A DNA stretch of 64,000 nt, taken from positions 15,742,175 to 15,806,174 of the forward strand of contig JBBCBC010000025.1 in assembly GCA_037126765.1 (NCBI GenBank). The letters are read 5' to 3'. The position numbers were made by a program, and so were the translations under genes. The stretch is from Stenogyne calaminthoides (taxonomy: Eukaryota > Streptophyta > Magnoliopsida > Lamiales > Lamiaceae). This document shows positions 44,739 to 55,038 of this stretch, in pieces; positions within the stretch are counted from its first letter, which is position 1, and every line of letters starts with the position of its first letter. The notes under the pieces are model-generated. The model saw only the letters and a program-made list of their open reading frames with translations. It had not been told where the DNA came from and made no database searches.

Positions 44739-45049
44739 CTCCCTTCGTCCCAAACTCTTTTGTACAATTATGCGCAATATTTAATATATAATTGTTTATT
44801 AGTATTTGATGTGATAAAGTGTTGATGGTATAATAGACAATTCTACTTTATTGTAAAGTAGAATAATAGAGTATTTATTAGAGTTGATAAAAGTGATAAA
44901 GTTTTGAGGGTATGAGTGAGTGACATATAGTAAATAAATTGTGTTTGAAGTGTTTTAGTTAAAATGGTTTTGCCGTTTAAAGAAATGTACAAAAGATTTT
45001 GAGACGGACCAAAACGAAAATTGTACAAACAAGTTTGGGACAGAGAGAG
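44739..45049. mobile_element. Stowaway-like MITE
   Basis: 311 bases with inverted ends CTCCCTTCGTCCCAAACTC and (reverse complement of right) CTCTCTCTGTCCCAAACTTG, followed inside by TTGTACAAT / ATTGTACAA, and TA at both borders (44737-44738, 45050-45051). GC-rich phrases GCCCGCC/CCGCCTGCTGG on either side (44570-44700 and 45361-45480) may be arms of an older element around it. Confidence 0.75.
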
Positions 45050-45491
45050 TATAATATAATTTTTTGGGATATTATGTACATTTTATGTTTATGGATGATA
45101 AATTTAATCTGTAGAGAATATGTATATGAATTATTATGGATGATTAATAGTGAACTTCAAAGTTTAGGAAGTCATATTTGCGATTAATGAATGACGAACT
45201 TTATTTATAAAAAAAAATTATTTTAATTTTTTATAGTGATAAATCCAACCTAAATTGTTTGATTATATTGTATTTTGATTAGCTTAATATATTAGAACTT
45301 TTAATTTATATATTTTTAATTTTAAAAAAATATTAAATATATTAAAAGAATAATAGAAAGTTAGCCCAACTAAACCCACAACCCGTCAATTAGTGGGTTG
45401 AAATTTTATAGCCAGTCAATTTTTTGACCACCCGCCCGCCAGCCCGTATCAACGGCTCTAAACAGAACCTAACCAGCAGGTTAAAAACATT

Positions 45492-46967
45492 CGGGAATGA
45501 TATAGAGCCCACTAGTGGGCATTATAATTGCGCTCACCGTCTACGTGACTGAAGACGTGACAATGCCACATAAGAAAATTTATATTTTTCCTAAATCACC
45601 GCCCATATGTATTTTTTTTAATTTTTTGGAATTGATTAGATTTTATTCCATAATTGAAATTTGTCTTTTTTTCCAAATTAATAGAAAAATCTTCCCCTTT
45701 TTCACTTGTCATCTCTTTCGCGTAGAATTGAGAATACAGAAAAAAAAAACATCACAATCTTAAAAATCTTCATCTCTTTCATAATAATATGCGATTTTTT
45801 CCCTCCTTTTATTTTGATATTTTCATGTGATATTTTGATATTTTATCCAAATTCATAAAAATCTTCATCTCTTTCACAATTATTTTTGACCTAGCACTTT
45901 CAATCCATTACTGAGGGTAGACTATGCTTGTGATTTCGGCCAACAAAAGATTGGGTTGATGTAAAATTGAATCTTGGGGAAGAAAGTAATATACTCTGTC
46001 ATTATCTTCATTAGCATTTTATTTAGCAAATCAATCATTGCTCAAGGGTCAAGAGTTTATCATCTTTAATAATGCAACTATGATTACTGCAAGCTTTGGA
46101 TGTGTGGTCGTGGTTAATAGCGAAAAATGTATTAGAAAATGAGTGTTCGTTTGTAAAAATTATTATTAAATCCTAGATAGAATAAGAATAAATAATGCAA
46201 ATCTTAGTTCATTGTCACATATTTTATTTACTTATTTTGTAAAAGTTTTTATAAAATTTTTATTGCCTGATTAAAAAAAAAAAAAAAAAAAGAGTGTTTT
46301 GCAGGATTCGTGAGGAGTGGGCTTTGGAGTAATGGGGATTTTTAATTAGCTTTCAAAATTTGTTAATTCAAGTTTTTTACTTTCGTTAATTATTTGGAAT
46401 TGGCAGAAAATATTACAACTATGATAAAAAATTAAATCAAATCTAAAATAGTCACCTCTTCTCCACACCATTCACCAATTCAAATTGATGCAATTGAATT
46501 CAATTTTAATTTGAATGACCAATTCAAATTGATGCAATTGAATTCAATTTAATTTGAATGAACTATGCACTCTAAACTCTAACCCCTAAACAATGAACTA
46601 TAAATCATATATAAACCATTTAGGCCGGGTGAACCATGAACCACTCGGACCGGGTTTGGGTCCGGATCGAGAGAAAAAAAAATCTAAAATTGAAATTAAA
46701 GTTAAAAGAAAACTGAAATTGAAAAAAAAAAAAAAAACTAAAACTGAAAAAAATAAGAAAAAGAACTCATAAAATTAAATTGCACCAAATTAATTACCAG
46801 CAAATGATCTACAAGAAAATTTACCAATCTAAAATATTTAAATATATATATATATAAAAGGTGATTAAAAAAAAAAATAATTTTTTTTATATGATATTGC
46901 CATATCATCAGCTACGTAGACGGTAGACACAATTATAGCAGCACTGGTAGACTCTATATCATTCCCG
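45492..46967. mobile_element. MULE-like non-autonomous element upstream of the RNA-binding protein gene
   Basis: 1476 bases with ends CGGGAATGATATAGAGCCCA and (reverse complement of right) CGGGAATGATATAGAGTCTA and inverted similarity over about 100 bases. The perfect 10-base duplication TAAAAACATT lies at 45482-45491 and 46968-46977. No transposase. The interior has the phrase GGGTGAACCATGAACCACTC and short tandem-like repeats of CAATTCAAATTGATGCAATT (46478-46555). A second copy starts at 63629. Confidence 0.8.
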
Positions 46968-46977
46968 TAAAAACATT

Positions 46978-47639
46978 ACTATCATTAATAAATTTACAGC
47001 AGTAAAACAGGTAAGTATATCTAATTATGTCCCATTTGAATAAGTCAGATATATTTTGTGTGTGTATATATTGTACACATTTCACTTCTACGAAAGAAAG
47101 TAACGAAACCCAACAAAAGTATCTTCAGAGAGTGGCATAGTATAAACCCTAGCCGCTTCGTATCGCCTCTCTCTAAAACCCTTTCGTTTTCCAACAGGTA
47201 TTTTTCTTCGTTGCTTCTCTGGATTTGTATGAACTGAGTGATTCACTTTGTTGAATCTTTTTTTATCGTCATCTTCCATGTGTTCTGTATCGAAGATTCT
47301 TTTCTCCTGATTTTTTTCGAAGAACAATAGTAATACGATTTTTCGATTTGTTCCCTGTTTTTAATATTTTCTGTTCATTTATGTTATTTTATGTTCTTAG
47401 ATGTGGATTGCTAATTTCGCGAGTATGTGTTTTTTGCAAATTGGAGGAAATGTTCTGTTGTGTGATAGTTTATCATTTATTTATAATTTCAGTGTGAATT
47501 GAGTAAAATTTCAGCTTATTGTGTTTTAAATTCTGGAGATGGGTTGCTGCTCTTTTTCATTCAGTTTTGATGTATAATTAGGGTTAAGCCCTTCTGTAAA
47601 GACATTTGACACAAATTTCTTGTGCAGTTTCTTGTAAAA
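46978..47639 (+). promoter_or_regulatory. Promoter, 5' UTR exon and 5' UTR intron of the GR-RBP gene
   Basis: Only about 120 bases separate the MULE target duplication from the probable transcribed region (about 47090). A TATA-like TGTATATATTG is at about 47063. The leader CTCTCTAAAACCC resembles plant telo-box leaders of translation-related genes. A donor at CAACAG/GTATTT (47197/47198) and an acceptor TGTGCAG (47621-47627) predict a 430-base 5' UTR intron. The CDS start follows 12 bases after the acceptor. Confidence 0.55.
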
Positions 47640-49639
47640 ATGGTATTTTACAATAAGTTTGGAAGCATATTGAAGCAGAACATTTCGGCCAGCAGTGTAA
47701 CTAGTGGACAATCTTCCATGCTTAATGCTCTCCGTTGCATGTCCTCGAAACTTTTCATTGGAGGTTTTCTTTCCTGAAATTCCATCGTCTTGCTATTTTC
47801 GTGGCCTGTTATTCATCTGATACCTGATATAATGAATTTATTCTATGATAGGGCTCTCTTATGGAACAGATGACCAGTCTCTGAAAGAAGCTTTTTCCAA
47901 CTTCGGCGAAATTGTTGATGGTGAGTAAGGTTGAGTCTAGTTGCTTGTGTTAGATAACCCAGTTTGGAGGAAAATTTTAAAAGTGATTCTTCACTCTATG
48001 AGAGTGTGTTTTAATCAATTCTGATCACTTTTGATTGAATTTTTTTTCTAGTATTAAATTCAGTTCAATCTGTGCTTGTCTATGCTTGATCCTTGGGGAC
48101 GTGATAGATTAAACTGCTAATTAAGTTGACAAAGCAATAAGTCATACTATTCTCTTTTCTATGTTCTGGTGCGTATTGCATATATCCAATTTTTCTCTGA
48201 GTCTTTCTTTTGGCATTTATATCTTAATTCAACTTATCATTGTGTGCATATTTGTATGTTCAAAATGCATTGTTTATGAAGTTTTTATTGTTGATACAAT
48301 TATTATTCTTGCAAAATCTTGCTTTTTTCCGTCTCCAAGTTTGGTGAACCTCTCCACTAGGCTTGATTTAGCTTTTTTATATCCTTTTGATACCTTTCTC
48401 CATCAATTCTGGATCAAAAAGTTGAGGTGATTATCTTTAATGTTTTTATGCTTCTAGTTGTTTGTATAGCAGTTAAGGCTGAATTTGTTCCTGGTGTATG
48501 ATTTTGTATTGCATCATTGTGTCTATCCTTCGGTTTTCTAGGTTTAGCAAGCATTGCTTCATATTTTTCTTTTGTTCTCTATTTACTTGTTTCTGCTTAT
48601 GTAAAGATCATGTGTATGTAGATGTCACATAGTACATATTTGCTGAATAGAATCTTATTCACCTTAATTACATGCTTCACTTCACTGCTCCAAAGTGCTT
48701 GCATTCTCAAAATTTTCTGCTCGTTTTTGCATACAGTAAGAGTCATCACTGATAGAGACTCTGGGAGGTCGAGAGGATTTGGCTTCGTGAGTTTCTCGAG
48801 CGACGAATGTGCCAGCTCAGCACTATCAGCCATGGATGGACAGGTGAGGTTCACAACTTGGTAGAGTAACACTTGTGTGAACCAGTTGCATGGTGCAACT
48901 GGTGCACAATTACTATTGTTCAATGAAAACTATCAGCCATGGATGGACAGGTGAGGTTCACAACTTGGTAGAGTAACACTTGTGTGAACCAGTTGCATGG
49001 TGCAACTGGTGCACAATTACTATTGTTCAATGAAAATAACTAATATTGTTCAGTATGAACAACTAATACTGACCAATTGATACCTTTTTAATAAAACAAG
49101 TAGTACTCCCTCCGTCCCATATAAATTTGCACACAAGCTTGTGTACACAAAATAAGAAAGTGGAGTAATGAGTAGGGATTTGAGGGGTAATTTTGTAAAC
49201 CTTTATGTATAAAGTAAGTTAATGAATTGAGTTGTGTGTATGTGTGGGCCCAAAAGTAATGGCATTTGGTGCAAGATTGTGGATATTGTGAGGGTATAGT
49301 TTATAAAGGAACTTTCTACACTTGATGTGTGCAAATTCTTTTGGGAAGTACTAATAAGCAAGTGTGCAAATTCTTGTGGGACAGAGGGAATACCATTTAA
49401 AATGCACTTGAGTTCAACGGTTCAACTGGTGCATATAAGTATTTTTGCCTTGTATCTTTTTTTTTTTATTTTCTCCCCGTTCTCTTATTATCCATTTGCT
49501 TATTTAGGAATTGAACGGGAGGAACATCCGCGTAAGTTATGCACAGGAGAGAGCACCTCGCAGCAGCTTCAATGCCGGTGGTGGCGGCGGCGGCGGTTTC
49601 CGTGGTGGTTATGGCGGTGGAGCAAATGATGGTTTTTAA
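47640..49639 (+). CDS. Mitochondrial glycine-rich RNA-binding protein (single RRM)
   Basis: Small RNA-binding protein of the plant organellar GR-RBP group, which binds RNA in mitochondria and in some members aids RNA editing or stress responses. Coding exons 47640-47763, 47852-47920, 48737-48843, 49508-49639 are in phase with GT-AG introns and give 143 residues. Residues 1-36 are basic with few acids (MVFYNKFGSILKQNIS...), a likely mitochondrial presequence. The RRM covers about 37-113 with RNP2 LFIGGL (38-43) and RNP1 RGFGFVSF (77-84). The tail is glycine-rich (AGGGGGGGFRGGYGGG) and short for the family. The exon 3 end and its donor are duplicated downstream (48822-49035). It resembles Arabidopsis GR-RBP2/GR-RBP4; which one is unclear. 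Confidence 0.92.
48822..49035 (+). repeat. 107-bp tandem duplication across an exon/intron border
   Basis: Two adjacent copies (48822-48928 and 48929-49035) appear identical by eye. Each holds the last 22 bases of coding exon 3 (ACTATCAGCCATGGATGGACAG), the donor GTGAGG and the first part of intron 3, including the TGCATGGTGCAACTGGTGCA palindrome-like end of a MITE fragment. The second copy therefore has a complete decoy donor at 48950/48951. Confidence 0.95.
49106..49390. mobile_element. Stowaway MITE in intron 3 of the GR-RBP gene
   Basis: 285 bases, left CTCCCTCCGTCCCATATAAA, right (reverse complement) TCCCTCTGTCCCACAAGAAT, TA at both borders (49104-49105, 49391-49392), and inner inverted TTTGCACAC / GTGTGCAAA. 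Confidence 0.8.
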
Positions 49640-50185
49640 GCTACTTTACGTATAGGCATGGCTTGTTAAAAATTAGGATGCTGGTTTTCCATTCTGCTCC
49701 CTTTTTATGAACCAGTTAAGTCTCAGAATCTCCGTCTATGTGGATTTGTGATGGTGTTTGGTAATATGAATCTGTATTCTCGTATTCTTTTACATCATGC
49801 TCTACATATAATTGAGTTGGCAAGGGCAACAGAATATCTTTTGTTCAAAACTGAACTAGCAAATTTGTTGCCCCTTTCTCTTTGGTTTCAAATGTCAAGT
49901 TATTGATCTTGTTTATGTTTATTTATATTTCAATATTTTTATTTATTTCGTTGCAGTTTGTGGTGGCAGAAATGAAGTCGTTGGAAATAATTTTTACATT
50001 TATTGTCGTTGAGCCGATCATTATTTTTTTGGGTGGGCTGTCTTTTATGAACAAACTGAAGATTAAGATAACTTTTAATCTTCCATGTATGGTCGAGACT
50101 ATCTCATTCAACATATAGGAGATGGTTTTGTGGGGAAGTTTTGCATTCGATTGTACTTTTAAATTTATGATTTAGCTTTGTTAAT
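49640..50185 (+). other. 3' UTR and flank of the GR-RBP gene
   Basis: T-rich sequence with several TTTGTT and ATTTATTT runs after the stop. No clear single polyadenylation signal was chosen. No other gene is visible. Confidence 0.4.
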
Positions 50186-50194
50186 TCTTGGTGG

Positions 50195-50625
50195 AGTGGA
50201 TCTCACGTGCATTTAGGTGCATCGTGCATTCATAATGCATTTTAAAAACATTTAACTTGTTATATTGAAAAATGCAACTTGTTTATATTGAATTGTGCAA
50301 CTATTTTTTCATATTAAAAGTTGCACGATTTTGTGTAAACAAGTTGTATCTTTCAACATAATAAGTTGTGTGTTTCTAAAATGCGGTGCACGGTGCACCT
50401 AGATGCATATAAGACCCAGCATTCATGGTGAGTTGGTGTTATTTTAAAAACATTCAATTTGTTATATTGAAAAATGCAATTTGTTTACATTGAATTGTGC
50501 AACTATTTTTTCATATTAAAAAGTTGCACGATTTAGTGTAAATTAATTGTATCTTTCAATATAACAAGTTGTGTGTTTCTAAAATGCAGTGCACTGTGCA
50601 ACTAGGATGCATATAAGACCCAACC
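50195..50625. mobile_element. Two MULE-MITE copies in tandem (GTGCAC family)
   Basis: First copy about 50195-50420, with inverted ends TGGATCTCACGTGCATTTAG and (reverse complement) TGGGTCTTATATGCATCTAG. A second, left-truncated copy (about 50440-50625) repeats the interior (GTTATATTGAAAAATGCAA ... AAGTTGTGTGTTTCTAAAAT) and the right end. Similar 9-mers border the units: TTCTTGGTG (left), TTCATGGTG (between), TTGTTGGTG (right), suggesting a shared target sequence. Confidence 0.6.
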
Positions 50626-50639
50626 TTGTTGGTGAATTG

Positions 50640-52319
50640 GTGTTGCGGTCTAGAGAATTTAGAGGCATCTCAATCCAACCACACAATTAAAATGTTTGTC
50701 AACTAGTATGTAATATACATGAGAGAAATCAAAGTATAGAGGATATAAAACAAAGTTGAGAGGTTTATGTGAGGTCATGGGATTCTATTTCATTAGATAG
50801 GTGATATGGGTGTTCCAATCAACTAATATGTTTAACTTGTTTGTTCCCGAGAAGGATCCATTTATTTTATCTATGAGTAAGAGTAAAATGAAGTGTAGCA
50901 AGTGTAATAATTGGTGTTTCGCAAATTTTTTGTTTGAAAGTAAATGATTATGTGAGATGAGCTGGCGGAAAGTGCTTGGATTGAGAAGAATGTTGATTTA
51001 TCTTTACCAACGACTCTTGCACGCTTTAAGTGGAAGACTTTTGATAGTCGAAGAAATATGTTCCGGATTTAACAAATTAGGAGCGACAAAAAATTATAAA
51101 GGAATCATTTAGTACGAATTGAAAGTGCTAATTAGAATCATTTTGAACACAAAACAAGAGTCGCATTGACATCAACAATGACTCCTTGTTTCATTCAAAG
51201 GCTTCCTAATGTAAATGTCATGATGCCACCACTGCTGATCTCTTGAATAATCATGGCCATTCGTGTAACAAAGGCAAATATCATTGTGTAGTATTTCCCT
51301 GAATTATTTGTCTGATGACAAATATGAAAAATTGATAACTGATATTGTATTGATTGGGTTTGAGTGTATGCATTTCTGAGGAATAAGGGGACAAGACATG
51401 GTTTTGGTGCTTTTAAACTTGTATATGAGTTATGATCCGGATTAGTTTTGCAGATAATGTAACGTGTCTCCTTGGTTTGGAACTTCTTTGCTCTGAATAG
51501 CAGTATAGTTGGTGCGATTATTCCTCATCGGCTATTCATCAACGATATTTCTTATTGCAAAACCTTTTCGCACTTGTATTTTAGGATTTTCAAGTTTAAT
51601 ATAGGTAGAGTTGTTTTCAACACGTTTTGAACCCAGAGCTTTTTGCTCTGTTATTATGAAAAAAATTCTATGTTATCTAAAAATATTGGAAATTGTAAAA
51701 GTGGACTTAAGTTGCATGGTGCAAATGATGGATAAAAGAATTTACTTTATAGAATAATTTAAATAAATAGATTTTTAAAAAAAGAGCAAAAGGGAAAATA
51801 AAAAACTTGTAAAAAATTATATCTTCAGTTAATCGCGATAATAGTTCTGTGAACCCGAGTTCATGTGAACTAATTTTTTCAAGTGCCGCTGTTATGAATA
51901 TATACTTTTATTGTATAAAAATACTCGATTTCTAAACCGTAAGAATGCGTATACGTAATAATAATAATGTGTATAAATAATAATGATAATTGAAATAGTA
52001 ATCATAAAAGTCGTGTTCTTAGGAGCTTTTGTGGACAAATTAATGATATCTGTCGTTATTTGCCTTCGTTATACACCTTGGGTCAGTTTTGAAGATTTGA
52101 GTTAGGTCTTATTTGGTTGTTTGGGCTGCGACCCATATTGCCTGTTTTGGATATTTATGTTGCTTATTCTATTCCAATTACTTTTGGGCTGCGTTCTGGC
52201 CAACTTGTGGATTTGCTCTTGGCTTAGCCTATTTTTGTTATTACTTTTCTTGGGCCTTGTCCCCTTCCTTATCTTTTATAAAATATCTGTACTGTACACT
52301 TAACTACATTTTAAAATTA
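50640..52319. other. Intergenic DNA without a supportable gene
   Basis: AT-rich with no complete coding frame of a known family. The T/G-rich stretch near 52105-52290 is open in two frames but shows no domain or codon pattern I can defend. Confidence 0.4.
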
Positions 52320-52329
52320 TGTAATTTAT

Positions 52330-52492
52330 AATACTTAAAGACCCAATTTATTTATACTAAATGGTTTAACTATTTTTATATATTAATAGTTGCATAATTA
52401 TATGTAAATAAATTACATATTTAAATATAACAAATTGTATAATTCTAAAATGCATTATGAGTGCACGGTGCATTAGATGCATACAAAACTAG
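52330..52492. mobile_element. GTGCAC-family MITE fragment
   Basis: Right end ATGAGTGCACGGTGCATTAG then ATGCATACAAAAC, preceded by TAGTTGCATAATTATATGTAAA and AACAAATTGTATAATTCTAA, in the same order as in 50195-50625. The left end is degraded. Confidence 0.5.
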
Positions 52493-52869
52493 CCTTTACA
52501 AAATTTCATCAATATAATTTTTATTTATTTTTTATTTTTCTTGAGAAATATGAATCATGATCTTCTTTCTTTGGACCAAGGGATTAGTAATTTACGATTA
52601 TCATATCTGTTTTCTTTAGTAAGGCAAAATATTAGTTACATTCAAGTCAAGAGTTTAATGCAAAAATCAACTATAGGAACAAGGTCATTGTAAATATTAT
52701 TACTTTTTTTTATCAATAAATAGGGATGTTATTGAGCCAAGCTTAACTTTTTTTTAAGTTTTTGAATTTAGTTTGTTCATTATCTAGCCAACCTTGAGTT
52801 TAATTATTTAATATATACAAGTTTTTCGAATTTAATTGAGCCTACACGAGTCTAAACGAGTTTTGATGG

Positions 52870-53086
52870 TATGGGATTCCCTATTTCACAATATGTTTCA
52901 TCTACTATTTCATTATCATTTAATCGTTAGATCTCCGTCAAGTGTCATCCCTTTAATTTCTACTAATTAATGTAATTAATACTGATTAATTCAAAAAAAG
53001 GAAAATTCTCACCTTCCATCCTTAGTTTAATTTATTCTTTCTGGGCAGCGTAAAGATCTCCAAGATGATGTTAAGAACATCAACAC

Positions 53087-53124
<38 letters not shown>

Positions 53125-53359
53125 ATGATCATTGTTTCATGGTTCACCTGGTCCGAATAGATCATGATTTAGTGTTAATTATTTAATATTTAGGGTATAG
53201 ATGATTCATCCAAATTAAAATTGAATCCAAATTTTCCTTTTTTTGAATTAACCAACATTAATTACATTAATTAGTAGAAATTGAAGGGATGACACTTGGC
53301 GAAAATCTAACGGTTAAATGATAATGAAATAGTAGATGAAATATATTGTGAAATAGGGG
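52870..53359. mobile_element. Long-TIR foldback / MULE-like element with (TA)n centre
   Basis: Arms of about 110 bases are imperfect reverse complements: CCCTATTTCACAATATG, ATCTACTATTTCATTATCAT and AATTAATGTAATTAAT on the left pair with the right arm. The centre has a TA run (about 53091-53121). Flanking TTTTGATGGTA and TTTTGATAATA may be an aged target duplication. Confidence 0.6.
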
Positions 53360-53415
53360 TTTTGATAATATTATTTTTAAAATTCATCAAGTAATTGCAA
53401 AAATAAAATGAGTGA

Positions 53416-53570
53416 GTAACTTTCCACTCCAAAATAGGACACCTTAATATTAATAGGTGCAAGCAAATTTATTTGTTACTAAGAGGTGCCAAAGGACTAA
53501 TGAAAATTTATTTGTAACTTTCCACTCCAAAATAGGACACCTTAGTATTAATAGGTGCAAGCAAATTTAT
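53416..53570 (+). repeat. Partial tandem duplication, 98-base spacing
   Basis: The phrase GTAACTTTCCACTCCAAAAT and the following 35 bases occur at 53416 and again at 53514, with one substitution in the compared part. Confidence 0.75.
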
Positions 53571-53579
53571 CTTGGGTGG

Positions 53580-54130
53580 TTACACCAAGATCATGGAGAT
53601 AGTGGATGAGATGTTCAAGGCTATACAAGCCTAGTGAATAGGACAATGCAGTTGATCTTCAAGTCTATAAATACCCTGCATTGGTCGAGATACAAATTCG
53701 AGAAAAAGTGAAATACCATTTGTTCTACTCCAAACTTTAGAGAGTAGCATTCGAGACACAACCGTGAGTGGAGTGTGAGGGTCGATGTTATTCTCTTTAT
53801 AATGGTCGAGTGTATCCCAACATTTCCCATCAGTACTGTGTTTATCTTATTAGATCAAGTTTTAGGTTGAATAAGATCAATAGTTACTTGATTGAATAAA
53901 TTGCTTTTGGTGTATGGTTTTTCACTACACATTTTAGGATCTTGTAAGAGGTTCTTGTGTATTTCACTACCTGTTATAGTGATATTTTTAACCATGAGGT
54001 TCGTATAGTCTGATTTTATACTATACATAATTTTGAAATCTTTGCAATGCGTTTTTAATACTTCTGTTGTCATATGTTGTTTTACATGTTGCATAACATT
54101 TTCAACAACACTCTGAAAATACACACACAC
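53580..54130 (+). other. LTR-like fragment with TATA box
   Basis: TCTATAAATACCCTGCA (about 53664-53680) followed by GAGTGTGAGG and T-rich sequence resembles an LTR promoter and R/U5 region. No LTR ends, primer site or coding domain were found, so this is a weak call. Confidence 0.3.
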
Positions 54131-55038
54131 ACACTCTCAAAGTGCATAGTCAGAAAACCCAGATCTTCAAATCTACATCTTCGAATCTTCAAAAAATCAA
54201 CAATCAAGAAACTCATGAATGAACCACCCATATCTATAAGCTCCTCGTATCTATCTATATATATATATATATATATAAAAGCAGAAACCACCCCAAATTT
54301 GAAAACCATTAGATTTTCCCGCAAAATATTATTGCCAAATTAAGAAACGAATCCTTAAAAAAATATAATAATGGGTTGAGAATTTTTTTTTAGAAAAAAT
54401 ATATACTATATTTCCACAAAATCTATAAATTGAAAAATAAATATTTTTAGTAGATTATAATGGATTGGAATTTTTTTTCTTGAAATAAATATGTAATGAA
54501 TAAATATTAACAAATTATAATGGATTGAGAAAAATCTTTGAAAATAAATTATAATGGATTGAGAAAAATCTTTGAAAAAAATATGTAGAATATTTCCACA
54601 AACACTAATGCTAAATTGGGAAACAAATCTTTGGAATATGAGAAAAATCTTTGAAATAGATATGTATGAAATAAATATTAACAAATTATAACAGATTGGG
54701 AAATTTTTTTTAAAAAAAAAAAAATTATTGACAAATGTTTGAAAAAAATATTAACAAATAATAATGGTTTGAGAAAAAATATTTGGAAAAAATATGTACT
54801 ATATTTCCACAAAATTTAATATTAAATTGAAAAATAAATTTTTGAATAAATTATAATGAATTGGATTTTTTTTGAAATAAATATGTAATATAATGAATAA
54901 ATATTAAAAAATTATAATGGATTGAGAAAAATCTTTGAAAAAAATACGTAGAATATTTCCACAAAAACTAGTATTAAATTGGGAAACAAATCTTTGAAAT
55001 ATGGGAAAAATCTTTGAAATATATATGTATGGAATAAA

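Noticed and set aside
52113..52331. Hydrophobic open frame of 72 codons
   Set aside because: It is T/G-rich with no domain, no splice context and a second overlapping frame equally open; composition alone explains it.
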